Below, in pieces: positions 31,444 to 41,261 of a stretch of 64,000 nucleotides of DNA. The stretch is from Superficieibacter sp. HKU1. Its GTDB lineage: Bacteria > Pseudomonadota > Gammaproteobacteria > Enterobacterales > Enterobacteriaceae. Numbering within the stretch: the stretch's first letter is position 1; each line of letters opens with the position of its first letter. The notes beneath the pieces were generated by a model. The model saw nothing but the letters and a program-made list of their open reading frames with translations. It was not told where the DNA came from and ran no database searches. Location: assembly GCF_029319185.1 (NCBI RefSeq), contig NZ_CP119754.1, positions 4,806,705-4,870,704 of the forward strand, written 5' to 3'. Both the position numbers and the translations under genes were made by a program.

Positions 31444-31593
31444 TTTTATACTCCTGCGTCCTGTTGAATATGATTAAGCAACAAAAAGCGGATACAATTC
31501 AATAATCCAACAACAAAAAGCCTTACTAACTTTTGATTCGTTAAAATAAGGCGCTAAAATAGAGTGAATCTCTATTCTTCATAAGAAAAAGCT

Positions 31594-32052
31594 ATGGAAA
31601 ATTATCAGATCGACAATCTGGATCGCGGCATCCTCGACGCGCTGATGGTCAATGCGCGAACCGCTTATGCTGAACTGGCCAAGCAATTTGGCGTCAGCCC
31701 CGGCACGATTCACGTTCGCGTTGAGAAAATGAAACAGGCGGGGATTATCACCGGCGCGCGCATAGATATCAGCCCAAAACAGCTTGGCTACGACGTGTGC
31801 TGTTTTATCGGCATCATTTTGAAGAGTGCGAAAGACTACCCCTCCGCGCTGGCGAAGCTGGAAAGTCTGGATGAAGTGACCGAAGCGTATTACACCACCG
31901 GACATTACAGCATCTTTATTAAGGTTATGTGCCGATCGATTGATGCGTTACAGCAGGTACTTATCAACAAGATCCAAACAATTGATGAAATTCAGTCCAC
32001 TGAGACGCTGATCTCCCTGCAAAACCCGATCATGCGTACCATTCGCCCATGA
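31594..32052 (+). CDS. asnC: Lrp/AsnC-family regulator AsnC
   Basis: 152-residue transcription factor with an N-terminal HTH (YAELAKQFGVSPGTIHVRVEKMKQAGII, residues 22-49) and a C-terminal RAM ligand domain. It activates the divergent asnA when asparagine is low and represses itself. The following gene is mioC, and read-through from asnC and mioC passes over oriC, as in E. coli. Confidence 0.97.
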   Translation: MENYQIDNLDRGILDALMVNARTAYAELAKQFGVSPGTIHVRVEKMKQAGIITGARIDISPKQLGYDVCCFIGIILKSAKDYPSALAKLESLDEVTEAYYTTGHYSIFIKVMCRSIDALQQVLINKIQTIDEIQSTETLISLQNPIMRTIRP

Positions 32053-32074
32053 TCCTTTCTTTTTAATACCCCTG

Positions 32075-32083
32075 TTGTCCACA
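32075..32083 (+). promoter_or_regulatory. DnaA-box-like site in the asnC-mioC gap
   Basis: TTGTCCACA, one base off the consensus TTATCCACA, 59 bases before the mioC start. E. coli has a DnaA box at the mioC promoter through which DnaA represses transcription towards oriC. The third-position change should weaken binding. Confidence 0.5.
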
Positions 32084-32141
32084 GGTAGATCCCAGCTCCT
32101 ACACAGCGTACAATAGCCCCTCTTTAACAGGATGGGCTCTC

Positions 32142-32591
32142 ATGGCAGACATAACTCTTATCAGCGGCAGCACCCTTGGCGGTGCCGAATATGTAGCGGA
32201 ACATCTGGCTGAAAAGCTGGAAGATGCCGGTTTTTCTACCGAAACCCTGCATGGTCCGCTGCTGGAAGAATTGTCCACGGCCGGCATCTGGCTGGTGATC
32301 TCCTCCACGCATGGTGCGGGCGATCTGCCGGATAACATTCAGCCTTTACTTGATGAGCTTAAAGCGCAGCAGCCCGATCTGTCTCAGGTACGTTTTGGTG
32401 CAATCGGTCTCGGCAGCCGCGAATATGACACGTTCTGTGGTGCGATCGAAAAGCTGGACGCAGAAATGACGATCTGTGGCGCAAAACAGATCGGCGAAAC
32501 GCTGAAGATCAATGTCCTTGAGCATGACATTCCGGAGGATCCGGCGGAAATTTGGCTAGGATCCTGGATTAATTTACTCAAAAACGCTTAA
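32142..32591 (+). CDS. mioC: flavodoxin-like protein MioC
   Basis: 149-residue FMN-binding protein of the flavodoxin fold. The phosphate loop SGSTLGGAEYVAE is at residues 8-20 and SSTHGAGDLPDN is in the second FMN loop. In vitro it supports biotin synthase activity. The gene points into oriC and ends two bases before its left boundary, so its transcription runs across the origin. Confidence 0.95.
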   Translation: MADITLISGSTLGGAEYVAEHLAEKLEDAGFSTETLHGPLLEELSTAGIWLVISSTHGAGDLPDNIQPLLDELKAQQPDLSQVRFGAIGLGSREYDTFCGAIEKLDAEMTICGAKQIGETLKINVLEHDIPEDPAEIWLGSWINLLKNA

Positions 32592-32593
32592 AG

Positions 32594-32876
32594 ATCGTGC
32601 GATCGAATGTGGATAACTCTGGTTAAAAGCTTGGATCAACCGGTAGTTATCCAAAGAATAACTGTTGTTCAGTTTTTGAGTTGTGTATAACCCGCCCTTT
32701 TGATCCCAGCTTATACTGAACGGGATCACCGATCATTCACAGTTAATGATCCTTACTAACGGCTTGATCTTTAATGCCGGATCCGACTTATCCACAAGGG
32801 ATAGCGATCCTAATAAGAGATCATAATAAAACAGATCTCTATATAAAGATCTTCTTTATTTAATAGTCAGGATCCT
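32594..32876. other. oriC: chromosomal replication origin oriC
   Basis: In the mioC-mnmG gap. DnaA boxes: R4 TGTGGATAA 32608-32616, R3 TTATCCAAA 32647-32655, R2 TGTGTATAA 32682-32690, R1 TTATCCACA 32788-32796; a weaker R5-like TTATACTGA at 32711-32719. An IHF match (12 of 13) is at 32757-32769. Three AT-rich 13-mers of the unwinding element, each starting GATCT on the minus strand, are at 32810-32822, 32825-32837 and 32839-32851. GATC sites for Dam and SeqA are dense, about one per 20 bases. The layout is that of E. coli oriC read in reverse, so the unwinding element faces mnmG. Confidence 0.97.
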
Positions 32877-32964
32877 GGTGCTTTCTCGATCGACTAAAGT
32901 TGAGTAGAATCCACGGCCCGGGCTTCAATCCTTTTCAACACCGCTTTACGCGAGGCAAATTACC

Positions 32965-34854
32965 ATGTTTTATCAGGATCCTTTTGACGTCATCATCATT
33001 GGCGGGGGTCATGCAGGCACTGAGGCCGCAATGGCCGCAGCGCGTATGGGTCAGCAGACCCTTCTCTTGACGCATAATATCGACACGCTGGGGCAGATGA
33101 GCTGCAACCCGGCGATTGGCGGCATTGGGAAAGGACACCTGGTAAAAGAAGTCGATGCGCTTGGCGGACTGATGGCGAAAGCGATCGATCAGGCAGGTAT
33201 TCAGTTTAGGATACTAAACGCAAGCAAAGGTCCGGCCGTTCGCGCCACCCGCGCTCAGGCGGATCGGGTGCTGTACCGCCAGGCCGTGCGTACCGCGCTG
33301 GAGAACCAGCCCAACCTGATGATCTTCCAGCAGGCGGTTGAGGATCTGATCGTCGAAAACGATCGTGTTGTCGGCGCGGTGACCCAGATGGGGCTTAAAT
33401 TCCGTGCCAAAGCGGTGGTACTGACCGTCGGAACGTTCCTCGACGGCAAGATCCATATCGGACTGGATAACTACAGCGGCGGTCGCGCTGGCGATCCGCC
33501 GTCGATCTCTCTTTCCCGCCGTCTGCGTGAGCTGCCGCTACGCGTCAATCGCCTGAAAACCGGGACACCGCCGCGTATCGATGCGCGGACGATTGATTTC
33601 AGCGTACTGGCACAGCAGCACGGCGATAACCCGATGCCGGTGTTCTCGTTTATGGGCTCTGCGGATCAACATCCGCGTCAGGTACCGTGCTACGTCACCT
33701 ATACCAATGAAAAAACCCACGACGTGATCCGTAGTAACCTCGATCGCAGCCCGATGTACGCAGGTGTGATTGAAGGGATTGGTCCGCGCTACTGCCCGTC
33801 AATCGAAGACAAGGTGATGCGCTTTGCCGATCGTAACCAGCACCAGATCTTCCTCGAGCCGGAAGGGCTGACCTCAAACGAAATTTATCCGAACGGCATC
33901 TCCACCAGCCTGCCGTTTGATGTACAGATGCAAATCGTCCGCTCTATGCAGGGGATGGAAAACGCGAAAATTGTGCGCCCTGGCTACGCCATTGAGTACG
34001 ATTTCTTCGATCCACGCGACCTGAAGCCGACGCTGGAAAGCAAGTTTATCGCGGGATTGTTCTTTGCCGGTCAGATCAACGGCACCACCGGCTACGAAGA
34101 GGCGGCCGCTCAGGGGCTGCTGGCCGGTCTTAACGCGGCACGTTTCTCCGCCGAGAAAGAAGGCTGGGCACCGCGTCGCGATCAGGCGTATCTTGGCGTG
34201 CTGGTTGACGATCTGTGTACCCTGGGTACTAAAGAGCCGTACCGCATGTTTACTTCGCGAGCGGAATATCGCCTGATGCTGCGTGAAGATAATGCCGATC
34301 TGCGCCTGACCGAAGCGGGTCGCGAACTCGGGCTGGTCGATGATGCCCGCTGGGCGCGTTATAACGAGAAGCTGGAAAACATTGAGCGCGAACGCCAGCG
34401 TCTGAAAGCCACCTGGGTTTCGCCCTCCGTTGACTCAGCGGCTGAAGTGAACGCTCACCTCGCCGCACCGCTTTCTCGTGAAGCGAGTGGCGAAGATCTT
34501 CTGCGTCGCCCGGAAATGACCTATCAGCAACTGACGGCCCTGACGCCGTTCGCCCCAGCGCTGGAAGACGTGCAGGCCGCTGAGCAGGTTGAGATCCAGG
34601 TGAAATACGAAGGCTACATTGCTCGCCAGCAGGACGAGATTGAAAAACAGCAGCGTAACGAGAATACGCTCCTGCCGGCGATGCTGGATTACCGCCAGGT
34701 TTCCGGCTTGTCAAACGAAGTGATTGCCAAGTTAAACGATCATAAACCGGTGTCGATCGGACAGGCTTCGCGCATCTCCGGCATCACTCCTGCGGCTATC
34801 TCTATCCTGCTGGTGTGGTTAAAAAAACAGGGCATGCTGCGTCGCAGCGCCTGA
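32965..34854 (+). CDS. mnmG: tRNA uridine-34 carboxymethylaminomethyl-modifying enzyme MnmG (GidA)
   Basis: 629-residue FAD enzyme which, with MnmE, installs the cmnm5 group on U34 of several tRNAs using methylene-THF. The dinucleotide-binding motif IIGGGHAGTEAAMAAARMG is at residues 11-29, the family block NPAIGGIGKGHLVKEVDALGG follows, and the C-terminal helical domain (GQASRISGITPAAISILL) binds tRNA and MnmE. A TAGAAT (32905-32910) may be the promoter -10. Transcription from here moves away from oriC and relieves supercoiling at the unwinding element. Its partner mnmE is at 59.6 kb. Confidence 0.98.
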   Translation: MFYQDPFDVIIIGGGHAGTEAAMAAARMGQQTLLLTHNIDTLGQMSCNPAIGGIGKGHLVKEVDALGGLMAKAIDQAGIQFRILNASKGPAVRATRAQADRVLYRQAVRTALENQPNLMIFQQAVEDLIVENDRVVGAVTQMGLKFRAKAVVLTVGTFLDGKIHIGLDNYSGGRAGDPPSISLSRRLRELPLRVNRLKTGTPPRIDARTIDFSVLAQQHGDNPMPVFSFMGSADQHPRQVPCYVTYTNEKTHDVIRSNLDRSPMYAGVIEGIGPRYCPSIEDKVMRFADRNQHQIFLEPEGLTSNEIYPNGISTSLPFDVQMQIVRSMQGMENAKIVRPGYAIEYDFFDPRDLKPTLESKFIAGLFFAGQINGTTGYEEAAAQGLLAGLNAARFSAEKEGWAPRRDQAYLGVLVDDLCTLGTKEPYRMFTSRAEYRLMLREDNADLRLTEAGRELGLVDDARWARYNEKLENIERERQRLKATWVSPSVDSAAEVNAHLAAPLSREASGEDLLRRPEMTYQQLTALTPFAPALEDVQAAEQVEIQVKYEGYIARQQDEIEKQQRNENTLLPAMLDYRQVSGLSNEVIAKLNDHKPVSIGQASRISGITPAAISILLVWLKKQGMLRRSA

Positions 34855-34861
34855 TATATTT

Positions 34862-34932
34862 CCCGGTAAGCCCCGCTTACCGGGTCTGTAACACGTTCTT
34901 CATGCCGGATAAAATGACGACGCTATCCGGCA
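34862..34932. repeat. two extragenic palindromes between mnmG and rsmG
   Basis: A perfect 10-bp stem (CCCGGTAAGC 34862-34871, GCTTACCGGG 34875-34884) and a second REP-type element with TGCCGGATA/TATCCGGCA arms (about 34903-34932). They lie inside the mnmG-rsmG transcript. Confidence 0.7.
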
Positions 34933-34953
34933 GATCTAAAACAGGTATTTACC

Positions 34954-35577
34954 GTGCTGAACAAACTCTCTCGTCTGCTGGACAAAGCAGGGATTTCGCT
35001 CTCCGATCACCAGAAAAACCAGCTAGTTGCCTATGTCGATATGCTGCACAAGTGGAATAAAGCCTACAACCTCACGTCGGTACGCGATCCGAACGAGATG
35101 CTGGTTCGCCATATTCTCGACAGCGTCGTTGTTGCGCCTTATCTCGAAGGGACGCGTTTTATTGATGTGGGCACCGGGCCAGGGCTACCGGGGATCCCGC
35201 TATCCATCGTGCGTCCTGAGGCACAATTCACTTTGCTGGATAGCCTGGGTAAACGCGTCCGTTTTCTTCGTCAGGTACAGCACGAACTGAAGCTGGATAA
35301 CGTACAGCCAGTCCAGAGCAGGGTAGAGGAATTCCCCGCTGAGCCACCTTTTGACGGCGTCATCAGCCGGGCGTTCGCTTCACTGACGGATATGGTGCAG
35401 TGGTGTCATCACCTGCCGGGCGAGAAAGGGCGATTTTACGCACTAAAAGGTCAATTACCTGACGACGAGATTTCGCAGCTTCCCGTTGAATTTGCTGTCG
35501 AATCGGTAATTAAACTGCGGGTTCCTGAACTTGAAGGCGAGCGTCATCTTGTGCTTTTAACCCACAATAAAATTTAA
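34954..35577 (+). CDS. rsmG: 16S rRNA (guanine-527-N7)-methyltransferase
   Basis: 207-residue SAM-dependent methyltransferase that makes m7G527 in 16S rRNA; its loss gives low-level streptomycin resistance. The SAM motif DVGTGPGLPGIPLSI is at about residues 71-85, with LLDSLGKRVRFLRQV after it. It follows mnmG, the usual gidA-gidB pair, and is the last gene before the atp operon. Start GTG at 34954 (gtgctgaacaaactc) gives MLNKLSRLL, the family N-terminus. Confidence 0.97.
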   Translation: MLNKLSRLLDKAGISLSDHQKNQLVAYVDMLHKWNKAYNLTSVRDPNEMLVRHILDSVVVAPYLEGTRFIDVGTGPGLPGIPLSIVRPEAQFTLLDSLGKRVRFLRQVQHELKLDNVQPVQSRVEEFPAEPPFDGVISRAFASLTDMVQWCHHLPGEKGRFYALKGQLPDDEISQLPVEFAVESVIKLRVPELEGERHLVLLTHNKI

Positions 35578-36074
35578 TTTTTATCAAAAAAAGTAGAAAA
35601 AAAACGCACCGGAGAATGTTAAAAAATTTAGTGGGAAAAGATGCCAGGCTTGATTGTATTTAACTATGACTTAACTATTTGTTCTCTTGATTTTAACTGA
35701 GCTCTTTTTGTTAACCAGAAAAATAGTCAACATGGAAAATATCAGCCTGCTAAAAATGTTAAGCGGTACCGGGTGTGACTTGTTAAATATTTATTATAAA
35801 TGTCAATGCGGTGTTTATGGTAAAAGGGGCGCTGTTTTACGTAATCTCACTATTTTTAAACATTATTATCAACAGGATGTGAAAAACAGCGCTATGAACG
35901 CTGTCATGCAAACGAAACTGGAAATGTTTATTATGTGATCTGGTGCACGCTTTATCATCAGGGTTTTCGCGTTATTTGGACTTTTGCTCGATTGTTCACA
36001 CTTTGGCGAAAACGTGAAAAATAGCCCTCCAGAAAATTATTTAAACATTTATTCACCTTTTCGCTACTTAATGT
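35578..36074. other. AT-rich gap between rsmG and the atp promoter
   Basis: About 500 bases without a supported gene. The gap has similar length in E. coli. An 83-codon plus-strand frame (35687-35938) lacks a ribosome site and family features and is not called. No clear terminator for rsmG was seen; the stretch is A/T-rich with several A runs near its start. Confidence 0.6.
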
Positions 36075-36102
36075 TTGAAATCACGAGACCGCACCGTATA
36101 AT
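36075..36102 (+). promoter_or_regulatory. atp operon promoter
   Basis: -35 TTGAAA (36075-36080), 16-base spacer and perfect -10 TATAAT (36097-36102). It lies about 90 bases before atpI, as in E. coli, where the major atp promoter has the same core. Confidence 0.85.
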
Positions 36103-36192
36103 TTGACCGCTTTTTGATGCTTGACTCCGGGGCCCAAAGGACGTTTTATACGACACGCGGCATACCTCTTAGGGAGCAGGAGTAAAAACGTG

Positions 36193-36573
36193 ATGTCTGT
36201 GTCGCTCTTGAGTAGAAACGTTGCTCGTAAGCTTCTGTTCATTCAGTTTCTGGCAATAATGGCAAGTGGATTGCTGTTTAGCCTCAAAGACCCCTTCTGG
36301 GGCGCTTCCGCGGTATGTGGAGGCATGGCAGTGTTACTGCCTAACTGTGTGTTTATGATTTTTGCCTGGCGTCATCAGGTCCATACCCCAGCAAAAGGCC
36401 GGGTGGCCTGGAGCTTCGCGCTTGGCGAAGGCTTCAAGGTTCTCATGACCTTTGCTTTACTGGTGATGGCGCTGGCGGTTTTGAAGGCGGTTTTCTTGCC
36501 GCTGATAGTCACGTGGATTTTGGCGCTGGTTGTTCAGATAGTTGCGCCAGCTGTAATTAACAACAAAGGGTAA
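36193..36573 (+). CDS. atpI: ATP synthase accessory protein AtpI (i subunit)
   Basis: 126-residue membrane protein with four hydrophobic segments, first gene of the operon; implicated in assembly of the c-ring but dispensable in E. coli. The frame is open 24 codons further 5', but ATG 36193 (MSVSLLSRNVARKLL) is the conserved start. It has an AGGAGTAAAAACG ribosome region. Confidence 0.93.
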   Translation: MSVSLLSRNVARKLLFIQFLAIMASGLLFSLKDPFWGASAVCGGMAVLLPNCVFMIFAWRHQVHTPAKGRVAWSFALGEGFKVLMTFALLVMALAVLKAVFLPLIVTWILALVVQIVAPAVINNKG

Positions 36574-36581
36574 GAGGCATC

Positions 36582-37400
<819 letters not shown>

Positions 37401-37417
37401 TTTTACCACCACTAAAT

Positions 37418-37447
37418 GTTTTAAACTGAAACAAACTGGAGATTGTC
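37418..37447 (+). promoter_or_regulatory. translation enhancer of atpE
   Basis: The U- and A-rich leader GTTTTAAACTGAAACAAAC followed by TGGAG before the atpE ATG is nearly that of E. coli. There it is known to give the very high translation rate needed for about ten c subunits per complex. Confidence 0.75.
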
Positions 37448-37687
<240 letters not shown>

Positions 37688-37748
37688 TAAGCATTGCTTG
37701 TACAAGAAGCAATTATCAGAACGTTAACTAGATAAGAGGCATTGTGCT

Positions 37749-38219
37749 GTGAATCTTAACGCAACAATCCTCGGCCAGGCCATCGCGTTTGTCCTGTTCG
37801 TTCTGTTCTGCATGAAGTATGTATGGCCGCCGTTAATGGCTGCCATCGAAAAGCGTCAAAAAGAGATTGCTGACGGCCTTGCTTCTGCTGAACGAGCACA
37901 TAAGGACCTTGACCTTGCAAAGGCCAGCGCGACCGACCAGCTGAAAAAAGCTAAGGCGGAAGCTCAGGTAATCATTGAACAGGCGAACAAACGTCGTTCT
38001 CAGATCCTGGACGAAGCGAAAACTGAAGCAGAGCAGGAACGAGCTAAAATCGTGGCGCAGGCTCAGGCAGAAATCGAAGCGGAGCGTAAACGCGCTCGCG
38101 AAGAACTGCGTAAGCAAGTGGCTATCCTGGCTGTGGCCGGGGCCGAGAAGATCATCGAACGTTCCGTGGATGAAGCTGCTAACAGCGACATCGTGGATAA
38201 ACTTGTCGCTGAACTGTAA
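37749..38219 (+). CDS. atpF: F1Fo ATP synthase subunit b
   Basis: 156-residue peripheral stalk subunit: one N-terminal membrane span (ILGQAIAFVLFVLFCMKYVW), then a long Ala/Glu/Lys-rich coiled coil that dimerises and binds delta. It begins with GTG at 37749, the usual start in enterobacteria, behind GATAAGAGGC. Confidence 0.98.
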   Translation: MNLNATILGQAIAFVLFVLFCMKYVWPPLMAAIEKRQKEIADGLASAERAHKDLDLAKASATDQLKKAKAEAQVIIEQANKRRSQILDEAKTEAEQERAKIVAQAQAEIEAERKRAREELRKQVAILAVAGAEKIIERSVDEAANSDIVDKLVAEL

Positions 38220-38233
38220 GGAGGGAGGGGCCG

Positions 38234-38767
38234 ATGTCTGAATTTGTAACGGTAGCTCGCCCCTACGCCAAAGCAGCTTTTGACTTTGCCGTTGAACACC
38301 AAAGTGTACAGCGCTGGCAGGATATGCTGGCGTTTGCCGCTGAGGTTACCAGGAACGAACAAATGGCAGAGCTTCTCTCTGGCGCATTAGCGCCGGAAAC
38401 GCTCGCTGAGTCGTTTATCGCAGTCTGCGGTGAGCAGTTAGACGAAAACGGCCAGAACCTGATCCGGGTGATGGCTGAAAACAACCGTCTGAACGCGCTC
38501 CCCGATGTTCTTGAGCAGTTTATTCACCTGCGTGCAGCCAGTGAGGCTATCGCAGAGGTAGAAGTCACTTCTGCAACCGCATTGAGTGACGAACAGCTTA
38601 CGAAAATCAGCGCCGCGATGGAAAAACGTCTGTCACGCAAAGTTAAGCTGAATTGCAAAATCGATAAGTCTGTAATGGCAGGTGTTATCATCCGTGCGGG
38701 TGATATGGTCATTGATGGCAGCGTACGCGGCCGTCTTGATCGCCTTGCAGACGTCTTGCAGTCTTAA
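38234..38767 (+). CDS. atpH: F1Fo ATP synthase subunit delta
   Basis: 177-residue subunit that joins the b dimer to the top of F1. The N-terminal helical domain (FVTVARPYAKAAFDFAVEH) and C-terminal b-binding part (KIDKSVMAGVIIRAGDMVIDGSVRGRL, family signature) are present. 14 bases after atpF with AAGGAGGGAGG as ribosome site. Confidence 0.98.
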   Translation: MSEFVTVARPYAKAAFDFAVEHQSVQRWQDMLAFAAEVTRNEQMAELLSGALAPETLAESFIAVCGEQLDENGQNLIRVMAENNRLNALPDVLEQFIHLRAASEAIAEVEVTSATALSDEQLTKISAAMEKRLSRKVKLNCKIDKSVMAGVIIRAGDMVIDGSVRGRLDRLADVLQS

Positions 38768-38779
38768 GGGGACTGGAGC

Positions 38780-40321
38780 ATGCAACTGAATTCCACCGAA
38801 ATCAGCGAACTGATCAAGCAGCGCATTGCTCAGTTCAATGTGGTGAGCGAAGCTCACAACGAAGGTACTATTGTTTCTGTAAGTGACGGCGTTATCCGCA
38901 TTCACGGCCTGGCCGATTGTATGCAGGGTGAGATGATCTCCCTGCCGGGTAACCGTTACGCCATCGCACTGAACCTGGAGCGCGACTCCGTAGGTGCGGT
39001 AGTGATGGGTCCGTACGCTGACCTCGCCGAAGGCATGAAGGTGAAGTGTACTGGCCGTATCCTGGAAGTTCCGGTTGGCCGTGGCCTGCTGGGCCGTGTG
39101 CTGAACACGCTGGGTGCGCCAATTGATGGTAAAGGTCCGGTTGATAACGACGGCTTCTCTGCCGTTGAAGCTATCGCGCCGGGCGTAATCGACCGTCAGT
39201 CCGTTGACCAGCCGGTACAGACCGGTTACAAATCCGTTGACGCCATGATCCCAATCGGTCGTGGTCAGCGTGAACTGGTTATCGGCGACCGTCAGACCGG
39301 TAAAACCGCACTGGCTATCGATGCCATCATCAACCAGCGCGATTCCGGCATCAAATGTATCTATGTTGCTATCGGCCAGAAGGCGTCCACCATCTCTAAC
39401 GTGGTACGTAAACTGGAAGAGCACGGCGCGCTGGCTAACACCATCGTTGTTGTGGCAACCGCGTCTGAATCCGCTGCACTGCAATACCTGGCACCGTATG
39501 CCGGTTGCGCAATGGGCGAATACTTCCGCGACCGTGGCGAAGATGCACTGATCATTTATGATGACCTGTCTAAACAGGCTGTCGCTTATCGTCAGATTTC
39601 CCTGCTGCTCCGTCGTCCGCCAGGACGTGAAGCATTCCCGGGCGACGTATTCTACCTCCACTCCCGTCTGCTGGAGCGTGCTGCGCGTGTTAACGCCGAA
39701 TACGTTGAAAACTTCACTAAAGGTGAAGTGAAAGGGCAAACCGGCTCTCTGACCGCGCTGCCGATTATCGAAACGCAAGCGGGTGACGTTTCCGCGTTCG
39801 TTCCGACCAACGTAATTTCCATTACCGATGGTCAGATCTTCCTGGAATCCAACCTGTTTAACGCCGGTATTCGTCCTGCGGTTAACCCGGGTATTTCCGT
39901 ATCCCGTGTGGGTGGTGCAGCGCAGACCAAGATCATGAAAAAACTGTCCGGTGGTATCCGTACCGCGCTGGCACAGTATCGTGAACTGGCGGCGTTCTCC
40001 CAGTTTGCATCCGACCTTGACGATGCAACCCGTAAACAGCTCGATCACGGTCAGAAAGTGACCGAACTGCTGAAACAGAAACAGTATGCGCCGATGTCTG
40101 TCGCGCAGCAGTCTCTGGTTCTGTTCGCAGCTGAACGTGGTTACCTGGCTGATGTCGAACTGGCGAAAATCGGTAGTTTTGAAGCCGCTCTGCTGGCTTA
40201 TGTCGACCGTGATCATGCCTCCCTGATGCAGGAAATCAACCAGAGTGGCGGCTATAACGACGAAATCGAAGGCAAGCTGAAAGGCATCCTCGATTCCTTC
40301 AAAGCAACCCAGTCCTGGTAA
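38780..40321 (+). CDS. atpA: F1 ATP synthase subunit alpha
   Basis: 513 residues; the non-catalytic nucleotide-binding subunit of the alpha3beta3 hexamer. P-loop GDRQTGKT at 169-176, the PAVNPGISVSRVGGAA signature near residue 370. Codon use is strongly biased, as expected for a highly expressed gene, which produces a 527-codon open frame on the opposite strand (38633-40216) that is not a gene. Confidence 0.99.
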   Translation: MQLNSTEISELIKQRIAQFNVVSEAHNEGTIVSVSDGVIRIHGLADCMQGEMISLPGNRYAIALNLERDSVGAVVMGPYADLAEGMKVKCTGRILEVPVGRGLLGRVLNTLGAPIDGKGPVDNDGFSAVEAIAPGVIDRQSVDQPVQTGYKSVDAMIPIGRGQRELVIGDRQTGKTALAIDAIINQRDSGIKCIYVAIGQKASTISNVVRKLEEHGALANTIVVVATASESAALQYLAPYAGCAMGEYFRDRGEDALIIYDDLSKQAVAYRQISLLLRRPPGREAFPGDVFYLHSRLLERAARVNAEYVENFTKGEVKGQTGSLTALPIIETQAGDVSAFVPTNVISITDGQIFLESNLFNAGIRPAVNPGISVSRVGGAAQTKIMKKLSGGIRTALAQYRELAAFSQFASDLDDATRKQLDHGQKVTELLKQKQYAPMSVAQQSLVLFAAERGYLADVELAKIGSFEAALLAYVDRDHASLMQEINQSGGYNDEIEGKLKGILDSFKATQSW

Positions 40322-40371
40322 CGTCTGGCGGCTTGTCTCAGGACAGGCCGCAAGGCATTGAGGAGAAGCTC

Positions 40372-41235
40372 ATGGCCGGCGCAAAAGAGATACGTAGTAA
40401 GATCGCAAGCGTCCAGAACACGCAGAAGATCACTAAAGCGATGGAAATGGTCGCCGCTTCCAAAATGCGTAAATCGCAGGAACGTATGGCGGCCAGCCGT
40501 CCTTATGCAGATACCATGCGCAAAGTGATTGGTCACCTTGCAAACGGTAATCTGGAATATAAGCATCCGTACCTGGAAGAACGCGACGTTAAGCGCGTAG
40601 GCTACCTGGTGGTGTCTACAGACCGTGGTCTGTGCGGTGGCTTGAACATTAACCTGTTCAAAAAACTGCTGGCGGATATGAAAGCGTGGTCCGACAAAGG
40701 CGTTCAGTGCGATATCGCAATGATCGGCTCTAAGGGCGTATCGTTCTTCAACTCTGTAGGTGGCAACATTGTTGCGCAGGTCACCGGCATGGGAGATAAC
40801 CCTTCCCTGTCCGAACTGATCGGTGCGGTAAAAGTGATGCTGCAGGCCTACGATGAAGGCCGTCTGGACAAGCTTTATATTGTTAATAACAAGTTTATCA
40901 ACACCATGTCTCAGGTTCCGACCATCACTCAGCTGCTGCCGCTGCCCGCGTCAGAAGATGATGAGCTGAAGCGTAAATCCTGGGATTACCTGTATGAACC
41001 CGATCCGAAAGCGCTGCTGGATACCCTTCTGCGCCGCTACGTAGAATCTCAGGTTTATCAGGGTGTGGTAGAAAACCTGGCCAGCGAGCAGGCCGCGCGT
41101 ATGGTGGCGATGAAAGCCGCTACCGATAATGGCGGCAGCCTGATTAAAGAGCTGCAGTTGGTATACAACAAAGCTCGTCAGGCCAGCATTACTCAGGAAC
41201 TCACCGAAATCGTCGGTGGCGCGTCTGCGGTATAA
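40372..41235 (+). CDS. atpG: F1 ATP synthase subunit gamma
   Basis: 287-residue central rotor shaft. N-terminal coiled coil AKEIRSKIASVQNTQKITKAM, the DRGLCGGLN block and the C-terminal helix ITQELTEIVGGASAV. The frame is open 13 codons upstream; ATG 40372 behind GAGGAGAAGCTC is the family start. Confidence 0.98.
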   Translation: MAGAKEIRSKIASVQNTQKITKAMEMVAASKMRKSQERMAASRPYADTMRKVIGHLANGNLEYKHPYLEERDVKRVGYLVVSTDRGLCGGLNINLFKKLLADMKAWSDKGVQCDIAMIGSKGVSFFNSVGGNIVAQVTGMGDNPSLSELIGAVKVMLQAYDEGRLDKLYIVNNKFINTMSQVPTITQLLPLPASEDDELKRKSWDYLYEPDPKALLDTLLRRYVESQVYQGVVENLASEQAARMVAMKAATDNGGSLIKELQLVYNKARQASITQELTEIVGGASAV

Positions 41236-41261
41236 CCAGGTTAATACGTAGAGGATTCAAG

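Noticed and set aside
34862..34884. Hairpin considered as a terminator for mnmG
   Set aside because: No T run on either strand and the next gene follows in the same direction; better explained as an extragenic palindrome.
35687..35938. 83-codon frame between rsmG and atpI
   Set aside because: No ribosome site, odd composition, located in a non-coding region that has similar length in E. coli.
38633..40216. 527-codon open frame on the minus strand opposite atpA
   Set aside because: It mirrors the strongly biased codons of atpA, has no ribosome site or recognisable domain and covers the whole conserved alpha-subunit gene.
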